DNA of 64,000 nucleotides, from the NCBI GenBank assembly GCA_973895155.1, contig OZ316892.1, positions 12,028,001 through 12,092,000 of the forward strand. The letters run 5' to 3'. Numbering within the stretch: the first letter of the stretch is position 1; every line of letters begins with the position of its first letter. The stretch comes from Marsupella aquatica (lineage: Eukaryota > Marchantiophyta). The position numbers and the translations under genes were made by a program. Below are positions 46,901 to 57,340 of this stretch, one piece after another. Under the pieces are notes generated by a model that was given only the letters and a program-made list of their open reading frames with translations, ran no database searches and was not told the DNA's origin.

Positions 46901-47607
46901 AGGAAGGTCAACAACTCTGTCACAAATATATTGGGAACATTGTGATTGCCACAGATGTTCAACAACAACACGACAAAACCCAGCTTGGAGCAGTTCGACC
47001 CCTCGTAGATAGGAATGCAAGCTTCTTTGATGTGTTTTGGGCCCCCAAACACCCACTCCCTCTCTGCTGCACCTTCCCCAATGTCAAAGTCAGGTTCAGC
47101 TTGGCCGTCGCCAATGTGTGGCTGCGGTTCATTGTCCTCTTCTGATTCCACTATGTCGTAAAAAGCATCAAGGTCTTCAAAAATCTCTTGAACCATTCTT
47201 GGGACATCCATCCCACCGTCCTCAGTGACTGCCTCTACATCTCCATCTTGGTCATCCACGTTCTCATGTTGGACCCCAGGACCATCCTCTGCACAGTCTA
47301 TGTCCTGCTCTACGTAGTCTCTACGCCTAGCTGTATTAGAATCCACAAAGTCAGCTCTCCACTCTTCATCAGAGGAGTCTTCTTCTGCTGGTACATTCCA
47401 AACCCTCCACCGAGGGTGCCTTTCATGCCGCAGCAGGTGAAGGTGCACAGTGTTCAAACTCAACGACTTGAATCCTTGGCACTGTGTGCATGGGCATCTC
47501 ATCCTCCTACTCCTACCTTGGGCGGCCCGGGCTTGTTCACGCATCCACAATTTAGAATCATGATGCCTAATCCTAAATGGGTTGTGAAGAGGCAACCTTG
47601 GAGCCAT
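43907..47607 (-). CDS. TNP2-type CACTA transposase, 1,150 aa, three exons, intact
   Basis: Exons 47607-45817, 45681-44780 and 44666-43907 sum to 3,453 bp with every junction in phase and no internal stop. The start is ATG 47607 (MAPRLPLHNPF); an in-frame ATG 12 nt upstream is also possible. In order: a zinc motif of the transposase-associated type (CPCTQCQG...H...H, about residues 38-62), an acidic linker, a CPDGCVLFRKE...CPHCGKHRYK cluster, HFPLIPRLQRLF, the LSLDGVNPFGDKNN block, LIPGPASV, and DIADYPGHGIISG. After exon 2 begins come NVDVMHIEKN, the DUF4218-type LPPAFF-like region (YFPPAFFDVMTHLLIHVVEE, TRWMYPMERYMKLLKG), then a DUF4216-type C-terminus. These carry the conserved acidic residues of CACTA DDE transposases. 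It could supply transposase to degenerate copies such as CACTA-1. Confidence 0.93.
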
Positions 47608-47933
47608 CACTATACACACGCACTCAGCACCCTGTCATTTTATTATGCAAGTGAAAAATACACTTCCTGTTAAGGATTTCACCCCCGACTGTACTTGCCA
47701 AAATACGTAACGTTCCAAAAAAACAAAAAAACAAAAAATATAGGTGCCTGAGTCATGTACCTATTCTCAAGTGAATGAGACAAAATTCCTAAATGTTTGA
47801 GGGTGTCAACTCCTCCGCTGTCCTCACATGTACTGCCTCTGCACGTACATCCATGACCATATCAGAGTCCAATCATGTATAGTCATAGACACAAGTGCCA
47901 GGTGCGAGACCGGTGTGAGATGTCCTCATCTTA

Positions 47934-48467
47934 CTACCACATCAAATACGGATACCAATCCTGTTGTCGATGCCACTCAGCCCTGAGGTACTCAGGCATG
48001 TACATTAAGTCATCAAGGTCTAAACCCTGCTCATGCCATGGTGGTCTTCGATCCGTGCCTACAAGCAGTGGCAGCAGTGCCCTCCATGGTGCACATGTTG
48101 CTACCAAGTCCCTCCACTGGGTACTAATTAGTCTATATTTGCAGATATCTTGTGCGCCAGACACCACAAGAACCCTCGGCCAGACATGTGTAAGAACTAT
48201 ATCATCTGCCAAATCAGGCAACAAGGAACCACCTACAGCATCGTGCTTGTCTAACTCATCTGCTGAAAAGTAAATGTCCTCTTCCGACTGTGCATCCTCA
48301 TTCACCACAGCATTCACAACACATCCAAGGTCTACAGGCATTATCTCGGATGGAGCTACACTCTGTCTGGTTACCAATCCACACAAGTAAGCCCAAGCAG
48401 TAGCCATGCACGATGCAACCCGTAGGAGGACCCTACATAGGGCCTGACGGTCTGGAAGAGGCAGCAT
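47934..48467 (-). CDS. F-box-like protein
   Basis: F-box proteins bind SKP1 and recruit substrates to SCF ubiquitin ligases. A single-exon frame from ATG 48467 (177 aa) has an F-box-like motif at about residues 82-135: LPDLADDIVLTHVWPRV, then CKYRLISTQWRDLV and WRALLPLL. The N-terminus is a Leu-rich helix followed by an acidic stretch (EDAQSEEDIYF). The short C-terminus is Trp/Tyr-rich, and no LRR or Kelch substrate domain follows. The frame also stays open 36 nt upstream without an ATG, so an upstream exon is possible. It lies 327 bp upstream of TNP2 and only 177 bp from the BRCT gene, all on one strand. That spacing is unusual for host plant genes and suggests element cargo. Confidence 0.6.
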   Translation of the reverse strand: MLPLPDRQALCRVLLRVASCMATAWAYLCGLVTRQSVAPSEIMPVDLGCVVNAVVNEDAQSEEDIYFSADELDKHDAVGGSLLPDLADDIVLTHVWPRVLVVSGAQDICKYRLISTQWRDLVATCAPWRALLPLLVGTDRRPPWHEQGLDLDDLMYMPEYLRAEWHRQQDWYPYLMW

Positions 48468-48643
48468 ACCCACCAAAGTCTTCAGCCAAACAGAGCCCAG
48501 CAAGTAGATTCACAGTCACACCCCACGCAGCAGGAAACAACAATCACTTCAACTGCGACCAACCATGACAAGATGAGTTAGTTCAAGGATCACATTTATT
48601 ACAAAATTGTGATTTATACAAAAATATGAGGGACTCCTACTCC

Positions 48644-49492
48644 TCACTCTCTCCCACCTTTGCTAAGCATACATCTCCGCTGAATCTTGGAGGGCCAGGC
48701 CTCAAAAATATCAAAGTCCCAAGCATTCTGTCGCTTCCCTCTAGCTGCTGATTCCAGAAGCCAATCAGGGGAAAGCACCCAAAGATTGTTGTTCATGACA
48801 AAATCACGCACTGTTGTCTTAAAGAATTTTCTGCATATTTTCATGTATGACAGACCTACAACATGAGTGGAGGTTTCTGTTAGACTCTCCTCCACTGTCC
48901 CACCTAGCTCAACAACTATAGACTTGTACAATCTGCACTTAGTCTCCCCAATTCCTTCTTCTGCAAATACCACACTGAACCCCTTCATAATGGTATTTCT
49001 CTCCTTGCCATGCTCATTCAATATAGCATCTGCACGCATAGGATGGTGTCCTATGTTGACAACAGGTCCATATTGGACAGAAGCAAAGTTGGGTTTCTCT
49101 GCCACTGCTTCATAGGCTTCCTTTTCAGCCAAAGCCTCTGCAGTGGCCTCCTCACTCTCCCACAACTCATATTGCTCAGTACTCTGTACACACCTATGTT
49201 TAACAGAATCGGTCAGCCAAGAGACTTCAACTACTTTTAGACCTTGGTTGGTAATGGCAGAATCAATGAAGGACCATGACCACTTGTTCATCACATCCAG
49301 CCATGTCCCCGCAACAACATGTGTAGTCTGTGGAGTGATGTCCTTGACTTCAGTCCCATGGAACTCTGAGAATCGTTTTTGTACGATTGGCCAACTCACT
49401 TGGGTGAACCCATAGTGGCCAGGAATCAAAATGGCTTTGATTCCAGCCAACAGAGGCGGGTGGTCAACCTTTGTACGTTTCCTAGAGGCCAT
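48644..49492 (-). CDS. Double-BRCT-domain protein
   Basis: BRCT domains bind phosphopeptides or DNA ends in DNA-damage and repair proteins. The single-exon frame from ATG 49492 (MASRKRTK; 282 aa) starts with a basic stretch. BRCT-1 spans about residues 15-105, with TTHVVAGTWLDVMNKW and VVEVSWLTDSVK (conserved Trp). A Glu/Ala-rich linker follows. BRCT-2 spans about 170-262, with MKGFSVVFAEEG, VELGGTVEESLTETSTHVVG and LWVLSPDWLLESAARGKR. No ligase, polymerase or kinase domain is attached. An acceptor-like TCTGCAG lies 22 bp before the ATG, so a leader intron is possible. The orientation and packing match the F-box and PHD ORFs. Confidence 0.78.
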   Translation of the reverse strand: MASRKRTKVDHPPLLAGIKAILIPGHYGFTQVSWPIVQKRFSEFHGTEVKDITPQTTHVVAGTWLDVMNKWSWSFIDSAITNQGLKVVEVSWLTDSVKHRCVQSTEQYELWESEEATAEALAEKEAYEAVAEKPNFASVQYGPVVNIGHHPMRADAILNEHGKERNTIMKGFSVVFAEEGIGETKCRLYKSIVVELGGTVEESLTETSTHVVGLSYMKICRKFFKTTVRDFVMNNNLWVLSPDWLLESAARGKRQNAWDFDIFEAWPSKIQRRCMLSKGGRE

Positions 49493-50090
49493 GTACACAC
49501 GGGCCACCTAATCACTGCAGACCGGAAGATAATGCGTTCACCTGATAATCGGAGGGCCCTTAAAATGCTGCGTTTATAACTTGGTCCAGTCCAGTCGTCT
49601 GGTGAGTCTCTGCTCCGATTCCAAATGGGAGAAATATTGGGACAAACGTACTAGACACCTGCAAGCATGCACCTCATAGTTTGAATATGTGCCTTCACAA
49701 TATTGAAGGTGACAAGTGCAATTGTTTTGTGATGCCACATACAGATGTTGTAAATGGGCAGACATTCAATGACAATACAAAATGTTGGTACACTTTAAGG
49801 GAATTCTCGCAAATTACATAGCCTTGTAACTTATATGCTCATAATGAGAAGTCCTGATTTAATTTAAGCAGTGTCATGTAAGTCGTGATCAAAATGATTG
49901 CAGAGTAAAAAAGGTTCCTAGAAGGCTTAAGGGGAGTTTTTGAAGGCATGTACCCAGGAACAAGTAATGAACTTAGGGTACTTGTTGCCTAAGCATCCTC
50001 TCCTACAGAGGTCCTTCTTCTCAAAATTGGAATGTCTGCAATCTCCAAGGTATCCACAACAGGTGCACTATGCATGTACATTATTCAGGT

Positions 50091-50771
50091 TCAAAGCCAA
50101 GAAATGTGATCTCTCATGGGAGTGTGCAAAGTAGGATCTATGGCATGGCGATGACAATAGAAGATCCATCGATCAACACCATGTGCAGAGTGATCATAGA
50201 TGTGTCTGTCACAAGCATAGCCTTCTGCTTGACGCTCCTTCAAACAATGAAAGTGCCACATGGTGGGACACCTAACACAGTGGACTATGTCCACCCAGAA
50301 ATCTTCATCGTGCTGACCACATGCCTTGCACTTATGAAGTGGGCAAGCTGTGGCAAGATCGGGCAAACATGAAAAACAAAAGAACCTCACACAATATCTG
50401 TCAGGGCATTTCCTAACAAGTGGTGGAGCATCAACAGAGCCCTCATAAGACCCCAACTTCCCACACTGTGCACACTTAGCCTGCTTCTCCAAACAATCAG
50501 TGCACATCCAGCCTCCCTGGTGTGCTGACGGGAGGCCCACCCCTGGACAGTTGTTTTCTGCAGCAAGGTCAGACTCTGGGTTGAGGTGGAAATGCCTCAT
50601 GCAAGGGCCCTCACATATGGCTAAGCCACCACCATCGTCACAAATGGCACAACAATGAGCTGCCTTCTGGAAAATCTGACTTGCGGAGAAGTTACTACCA
50701 TCTGGCCCAACTACACCTGTGTTGCTCACCTCTATCCCCCGCTTCTTGGCTCGGATTTTAGGGCGTGCCAT
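50091..50771 (-). CDS. EDM2-like PHD zinc-finger protein
   Basis: EDM2 is a plant PHD protein that reads histone marks at transposon-containing introns and controls silencing and poly(A)-site choice. The single-exon frame from ATG 50771 (226 aa) starts with an NLS-like KIRAKKRG. A PHD finger follows (CAICDDGGGLAICEG.C...HFH, then WMCTDC), then CAQCGKLGSYE with CPDRYCVRFFC. Next are an extended PHD-type module CPLHKCKACGQ...CVRCPTMWHFHCL and the EDM2-type end RWIFYCHRHAIDPTLHTPMRDHI. It matches only the PHD block of EDM2; the long N-terminal and the methyltransferase-like C-terminal regions are absent. A reduced, intronless version in a transposon-gene cluster suggests capture of a host gene. 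Confidence 0.82.
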   Translation of the reverse strand: MARPKIRAKKRGIEVSNTGVVGPDGSNFSASQIFQKAAHCCAICDDGGGLAICEGPCMRHFHLNPESDLAAENNCPGVGLPSAHQGGWMCTDCLEKQAKCAQCGKLGSYEGSVDAPPLVRKCPDRYCVRFFCFSCLPDLATACPLHKCKACGQHDEDFWVDIVHCVRCPTMWHFHCLKERQAEGYACDRHIYDHSAHGVDRWIFYCHRHAIDPTLHTPMRDHISWL

Positions 50772-51440
50772 GCCTACGCATGAGACAGATAGTACAATTT
50801 AGCAGAGTGCACAGACAATACAATTTAGTGTAGTGTACAAAAAGTACAGTGTAGCATATAGACTAGAGTGGCAATTGCTACTGCAATGAAATGTTCACAC
50901 ACATGTGCAGAGTAGACATACTTTTTGGTTTGTTGAGCCCACACTAAAAACTGATCCCCTCGTACAATAGCTCCACCTACACCTCAATTTTGTGGCTATG
51001 ATTCACCAAAGGAGATCTGCAACAAGATTTAATGCATTTGAATCACATATAACAGTCGTGACATGTAAAACAGGCATTTTTTGAACAGGATTGGTATCAA
51101 GCAGTGTGATCAGGGTTGTAATTTATACATCCTAAATAGGCTATGATAGTGAATGAGACAAATAAGTTAGGCATAAATCACTTTTTCCAGGTTATCACAT
51201 GGCCCATTAATTCCAGTCTTTGAAAGGAGACTTTTAAGTGAGCTTGCTAGCCTCTTAAATTAGGATATTGTACTTAGTGCAGCCATAATAGGATAAGTTA
51301 TGTACTGTTGACCGTAAACCCTGGACCCAAAATTGCTCATAATTCAAAATCTTAAGTAAATATCCTCTCTGTTCAAGTCAAAGTGTTAAGTTATAGGTCA
51401 ATGGTCTCTGGTCTGTGCATGCGGTGTGACAAGTGGTCTT

Positions 51441-52013
51441 CTACAGCGTGTGATCCAAACATGTGTAGACACCAAAGTGACCGGTGGTGGGGTCTGGGAG
51501 GGCAAGACAAGTGACATTGCCAGGCACACTGCAGGATGGCGAGTGGTTCCAGATGATACATTGTGCTCTGTGAAAAAACCGACATCCAAGAGAACGGTCA
51601 TCCAACTCTAGGCCAGAAGCCCTACAGGCAGGACAGTCATACTGGCAACTGTGCACACACCCTTGGGCCCTAATTTGTGGCGGGTCATGTACGAGAGACA
51701 AAAATACCAAGGATGTTGGGAAGGGTGGAGAAGCAGGTACAGGGCGGCTGTAGTTATTCCTGGCAACAATTGGGTACTCAAAGTACCATGCAGACTGGGC
51801 TGGAAGGATCCCAAGTCTGACATACTCAAGGCGCAACATCTCTGCCTTGCGTGCAAGCCGCACATGTTCAGCATTGCGGGTCCTCACCATAAGTGTTGCT
51901 TTTGTGGAGTGTCGTGTGTTCACGTCCTCTGATAAGCACCTTCGATCAGCAAGGTGAGCAGGAGCTGTACTTGCCTCACCAACAGCAACCAACCTTAAAT
52001 TATCAGTTCCCAC
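51441..52013 (-). CDS. Cys/His-rich ORF of unknown function
   Basis: An open frame of up to 190 codons ends in a Cys/His-rich part (GCVHSCQYDCPACRASG, then CRFFHRAQC...NHSPSC and HFGVYTCLDHTL), which could hold two zinc sites of a PHD-like type. The middle is hydrophobic with Pro (ILPAQSAWYFEYPIVARNNY). The frame has no upstream ATG near its start; the first is at about 51890 (MVRTRNAEHVRL). The 5' part may therefore be an exon after an acceptor near TTATCAG. It lies 670 bp upstream of the PHD gene on the same strand. I do not recognise the family. Confidence 0.45.
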   Translation of the reverse strand: MGTDNLRLVAVGEASTAPAHLADRRCLSEDVNTRHSTKATLMVRTRNAEHVRLARKAEMLRLEYVRLGILPAQSAWYFEYPIVARNNYSRPVPASPPFPTSLVFLSLVHDPPQIRAQGCVHSCQYDCPACRASGLELDDRSLGCRFFHRAQCIIWNHSPSCSVPGNVTCLALPDPTTGHFGVYTCLDHTL

Positions 52014-53461
52014 TCACTGTGTCATTCCATTGGTTCCAGCTAGGGGTCACAATGTAAACATAGCATGAAACACTCTTAATCAACTTGCTTACAAACTACA
52101 ATATCCAGAAAGAGTGAAAGTCTCACCCTCCAGTGAGCAGTAGAGAGGTAGTTCACTGGATGTGTTGATGTGCAGTTAAACCTCCACTATTGCTTACTTC
52201 TGGTGTATGCTGCTCAGTCGGAGACATATTAGTAGCAGCAAATTGCAAATAATGGCCATAAGCAAACCGTGAGAGTTTGCAGAATGCTACGACAACTATT
52301 CATCCATCACAACAGTGCTCCACAGGAATGAAACCAAGCAAAATTTGGTGACCTCGGCCAATGACAAGGCCAATGTAGTTCACAATCCTTGACCGATCAG
52401 GATATGGATTGGAATTACAATTAGTCAGCTCTTCTTCTTTGTTTCCTAACTCTGGGGGAAATGAGCATGACAAGGGAATTCTCTGAGAAATAGAAGTGCA
52501 CAGGGAAAATGAAATTGACTCATTGAGCTGCGCAAGATGACCACTACAGCATACTTGGACAGTAGGTTCCGCAATCCATAAAATCCCCGTCTGACGTATT
52601 TAAGCAGTGCAATTTAAGCAGTCAGATGCTACATAGCAATTAAGCACAAAGGCTACTTCATGTCTGTTTACATAGAATTTTGGATTGAAGTAATGAGAGC
52701 TATACATTTAAACTTACGGTGCCAACTCCGTCAGTAGTTGCTGAAAATGGCATGGGAAACACTGGTATGACAGGAACTCAAGGAAACATTTGCGGCAATG
52801 TCTTCACAGGAAAAGAAGAATTGCTAAGTACAGTATTCTTAATAGTAGTTTCGTTCTAATTCTGAAATCTACACATAGGACGGAAACCCAGGACATTTCT
52901 CATGAAAATTGAAGATCCATTCGACAACTCCATGACAGCCTATTCCGCATTGTGTCCGTCCCATGCAAGCAAGGGGTGTTCAGCCGAGCTTAGTCTAACC
53001 ACGAATGATTGTTCTGGAAGCAGTTGCGATAATGTTTTGGTAATTTTCTCCTATATCCAACTCAGTAGCTCACAAACATGGCATTGGACCCATTAAAAAA
53101 TTATACTTGCCATCATTCTCAACTGTATTACATGGCCCACACTGCTGATGTCCCTGACTCTTAAGGGAAACTCATCTCCTGGGCCAGCAACATCTCAGAT
53201 TCTACAAAAATGAGAAACTGTGAAGACTTATTGAAGTCATATCCTGTGATTGTAGCATGTATGATTTGCTGGGACTACAAGCAGTTCTAGATCCTGCTGC
53301 ACTTTATATACAACAGCAACCTGAGCTACATGAACTTGTTTTTAATAGACGTGCGTTTGACCACGGCTACAACTCCAAAACAATCAGTCACCCAATCAAA
53401 TCATAACAAACCCACCCGCAAGCTGAATGTAGAGGATAGAGATAGAGAAAATCACCGGGGC

Positions 53462-53693
53462 AATGAAGTTGGATCACAGGGTGCAAAACTAGTACTCAAC
53501 AGGGTAAGACCGATCACAGCAAACAAAGCACAGAGCTAGACCAACAAAACTCCAGCAAAGATAGTGTCATGTCCATTTATTTGTAGGGAATGAAGTCGGA
53601 TCGCAGAGTGTAAAACCAGTAGGGTAAGACAGATCACAACAAACAAAGCTAACACAACAAAGCACATAGAGGAACAAAACTCCAGCAAGACAT
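53462..53693. repeat. ~127-bp tandem duplication
   Basis: AATGAAGT(T/C)GGATC(A/G)CAG through ACAAAACTCCAGCAA occurs at about 53462 and again at about 53589. The copies differ by small indels and substitutions. Purine-rich, no gene. Confidence 0.75.
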
Positions 53694-54972
53694 AAATTAG
53701 ACCTCGCAGCTTTTTGACTAGCAAAGGGAGATAGTCTACGCTTTCCATTGCTGGTCACAGCGCGACGGGCAATCAGGATGATGCCATGCCGAGTAGAAGA
53801 ACAACAAAGCATTCTATAAAAAGCATTGAGGTTGGCGTTATAGTAAAAGTGGTAGTACTTCCAGTAGCGCGACCAACTCGCTAAGTGACAGTCCGAAGTA
53901 GCTTACCTCCGAGAAGAAAGCCAGAGCAGTTTAGCAGAAATCCCCAAGAAAATCCCCACTCTGAAGATGGTAAGCTTGCAGTTGCTCCCCCGGGTGCTCC
54001 CCTCAACCTCGCCACTTCTATTCTGAGCAGCGCAGGTCTTCTCCACCCTCTCACCTTGCACCTACTGAACAAGTGACCAGCACTATCCACTCCCACCGCA
54101 ACTGTGGACGGTCCCTAAAAAAATGTAGATGATAGCGACCAATAGACAAAGGATTACAGGCGTAGACCTGGCAAAAATCTTCTTCCGAAAAGCTTTCCTC
54201 AGCCCGATTCTTGTGCACATCAGAAAAAACTCAAACCATTTAGAAATGAGATCACAGATTACTCTTGACAATCTAAAAAATGCCACAACCTAAGCACTCA
54301 TAGCTCCGTCCCCCCATTCTAATTTCTCTGACGAGTTTGCCTTAAAGCACATCCACTCGCGGTTCAAGCAGATTCAGAATCATCATAGACAATAGAGTGT
54401 TCCACCATAGCCCACGGTAGGTCCACGACCATCATAACCAACCCTCACACCCAGCTCCCTCAATACCCACAGCTCCGCCCAGCTCCGCGCCTACCGGGGT
54501 TTATTAGTATTGCTCACTTTTAAGAAAGGCAGTTTTCTCAAAAGCAGTCTAATTGCCTAGACGGCACTAGAAAAGTTGGAGGCAATATCACAGCGGAGCA
54601 TTCTGCGTCTAAGGGCCAGCGACGAGTTGCAAAGGTGGTTTAACCTCGTTCTGAGTCAAGACTAAAAGCTTTAGATCCAGCCATTCCGCGATTCCTTAAA
54701 GAAAACCCGTGATGGACATGCAATGTTGTGCTACTGCAATGAACAGAGTAAGGCAATGCAGTGGTCATCGTAGCTATGAAGAAGAAATGGTAGTGGAAAG
54801 TCTAGCTCAAACAATGGAGTGTATGAATCAGCGCTCAAGAAGGTCACCTGAAAGTTGCGCGTACAGCTTGAAGATGGAGCAGCCCAATCGGCTTCCAATC
54901 GATGAGCAACGAGCACAACTCCACTGTGAGTAGACTGTCTTTGCAATGCCTCCGCGAGCTTAAGGAGCCACT

Positions 54973-55080
54973 ACAGTCCACCTTCCGCAACAATCGCCTT
55001 CCGCATGGATCGCCTTCCTCAGCGATTTCCTTCCGTAGTCCACCTTCTGCAGGAGCATGCAAGTCCACCTTCCGCAGCAG
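54973..55080. repeat. Cluster of CCACCTTCCGCA repeats
   Basis: AGTCCACCTTCCGCA or CGCCTTCCGCA variants recur about six times in 108 bp, in one orientation. The function is unknown. They could be protein-binding repeats or a degraded minisatellite. Confidence 0.6.
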
Positions 55081-56122
55081 CAGGTTGGTCACTTGTGGAT
55101 TAGTCAAACTTGGAACCTTAGCTCTCCTCCCACCAAACTCCCACCACTGTCCGACCACACAAGCTTTGGTCCGCAACCGCAATGGCGCACAACTCCTCCC
55201 CTCAGCTAAACCCTCAGCGCCTCAGTCCCCAGATCACAGCTCCTCCCGGACTGCAACTCACTGAAAACGTAAGCACTCAGGATTGCCCTTGACAATGTTG
55301 CCGTTGCGCTACACATTGCCCTTTCGCAGCCACAACCTTCTTCGCCCTACCAGCACAACCCTCTTCGCCCTACCATCACATTACGCGCGGGAAGGGAAGT
55401 CTGCAATCATCGCAAAAGTGGGCAACATGAAAAAGGAAAACCCTACGTAAAACCCCGAACCTTGGACCCCTCACGTTCTAAGTCCAATGACGATGGCCCG
55501 AACACTCCAAAGTCACTCCCAAAGTGAAGTTTAGTGCCTCTTTACCAAATTAGGGGACTTAAGTCATTAAGGGGAGCCTTACCGTTTGAGTGAGCCGTTG
55601 AGTGTCACCCAAAGTGAGAGTTGAGTGTCACCCAAAGTGAGACACCACTACAAAGTGTTACTGCATGGCCATCTTGGATATGTTACTGATTTTTCTTGGC
55701 TTGGAAAACTTCAATAAAGCGGGATCATGCTAGCCCAAAAATCTTGGGTATGCGTGCACACCGGTTCTTGGCTTGGCAAACTTGAATAGAATGGGATGTT
55801 GGTGAAGCCCAGCACCCTTTGGAAAACCCCAAACGCCCAACCCAGGACCCCACCCCCTTGCTTAGGCCACCAAGTAATCAATGAGATTCTCCCGTGCCCA
55901 CAAGTTAAGCGTTAACCCACACCCTTAAACTTGATTAGGGTAAGAAGGCCCTTACCGTTGGGGTGTGAAGTTGACCACAACGACTCTAAATGTGAAGCAT
56001 AAGCCCCTCACCCCGTGAAGATGTAACCCCCCCCCCCCACGCTTGACATATAAACCCCCCTAAACCCCATTTAGTGACCCCCCACACCCTTGACATATAA
56101 CCGGCACACCCTTGAGATATCA

Positions 56123-56920
56123 CTAGTACAAAACAAGGTTCTTTATGACCGCAATAATGACTATTTATATGGTCTTTTCAACAAAACAATGACGCAGTCA
56201 TTCTCGTCTTTCCAGACGCGTCACAACGGACATTTTGGTCACGGTCGTTTCGGACAAATGACGCAAAAAACATGTGGTCATTTTACACCGTCTGAAATGA
56301 CTTAATTTATGATTTGGTCATAAATGGTGAACGGTCTGAAATGACCAAAAAACCACCGTCAACGGTCAATCACCGTTCACCGTCGATTGTATCCGTACCC
56401 AATTATATAATGCCACGTGGCAATTAAAAAACAAAGATCATTTGTCATTTTGGACTTGTCCAAAATGACGCACAATATGTAACAAATCAAGGAGTGACAT
56501 GTGGCTCAAAGGATTTTAACCATGTGGCAATAAATTTGGGTCATTTTGGACGTGTCCAAAATGACTACATTATAGACAAGTCATATATAGACACATGGTT
56601 AAATTGGGAAGAAACGCGTAGAGATACACACTGGTCATTAATGACATGTCTGGAATGACTTGAAAAGAGTCATATTGGACACATTTATATATGTCTATAA
56701 TGACCATAAGATCAATCATTTTATATGTCAGTAAGGCTATGTCTTTAATGACTTGAGGTGGGTCATATATTGGATGCAATTACAGAAGTTCATGATGACC
56801 ATTAGATCAATCATTTTATATGTCATTCAAGTCATGTATTCAATGACTTGGAGTTATACAAATTTAAATGGTCATATTGGACAAAAATTCATGTCCCATA
56901 CACTACAAAGTCATTCAATA
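56123..56920. repeat. Left subterminal repeats of CACTA-3
   Basis: AATGACC, GGTCATT and TCATTTTGGAC/GTCCAAAATGAC recur more than twenty times in both orientations. Several are paired as short palindromes, for example TCATTTTGGACGTGTCCAAA around 56540. Confidence 0.75.
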
Positions 56921-57340
56921 GATTTGCTGAATGAAACACTAAAGAGACATTCTATACCTAATGAATCCAATTGATATTCATACAAGATACATTCTTAAGT
57001 CCCACAATAGTTATTGAACACAATAGTTATTCAACTCAATGCAAATTTATGAAGAAAACAGACATTGAGAAAAAGCATACACAATATTATTAGATGTATA
57101 TCAAGTGCTGCAATCTGAAATACCTAACAACTCTGAATGTGTGTAGAAAAACAAAGTTGTCATTCTCATTCTACAAAACCTACTTCTATCATGTCTAGTG
57201 TTTCTTGGCCCATGGCTGCTTCTACTGCTTCTTGAGCAATCTAGAGTTCCACAGGGCATTCATCCCCTTCACATGAGATAACTTAGACTGGTTCTCCCCA
57301 GCATTAGCAAATGACAATGCCACATCTACAAACACTTCAA

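Larger units (their letters stand above)
39730..47933 (-). mobile_element. CACTA-2: CACTA transposon with intact TNP2 and TnpA-like genes (right end not located)
   Basis: The left terminus CACTAGTAGAAACCGGGG at 39730 is followed by about seven AGTCGTTT/AAACGACT motifs within about 330 bp (39763-40000), the expected subterminal structure. The TNP2 and TnpA-like genes read leftward toward this end, in the En/Spm order. No CCGGTTTCTACTAGTG right end and no second AACGACT cluster appears before CACTA-3 starts at 56123. The span given ends just after TNP2. The true element probably extends further right and may include the ORFs to 52013. Confidence 0.75.
52014..56122. other. No gene recognised; mixed non-coding repeats
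   Basis: Open frames are short and uncorroborated. Visible structure: a ~127-bp tandem duplication (53462-53693), a CCACCTTCCGCA repeat cluster (54973-55080), two GAGTGTCACCCAAAGTGAGA copies (55605-55645), CTTCGCCCTACCA-type repeats at about 55340-55380, and a run of 14 C at about 56026. It could include the promoter-side end of CACTA-2, but no matching terminus or AACGACT cluster was found. Confidence 0.5.

Noticed and set aside
54709-55264. Short frames on both strands around 54.7-55.3 kb
   Set aside because: They overlap repeats (CCACCTTCCGCA), conflict with one another and show no domain.
55648-55662. CACTACAAAGTGTT as the right or left end of a CACTA element
   Set aside because: It does not match the terminus of CACTA-2 (CACTAGTAGAAACC), has no subterminal motif cluster and no partner end.
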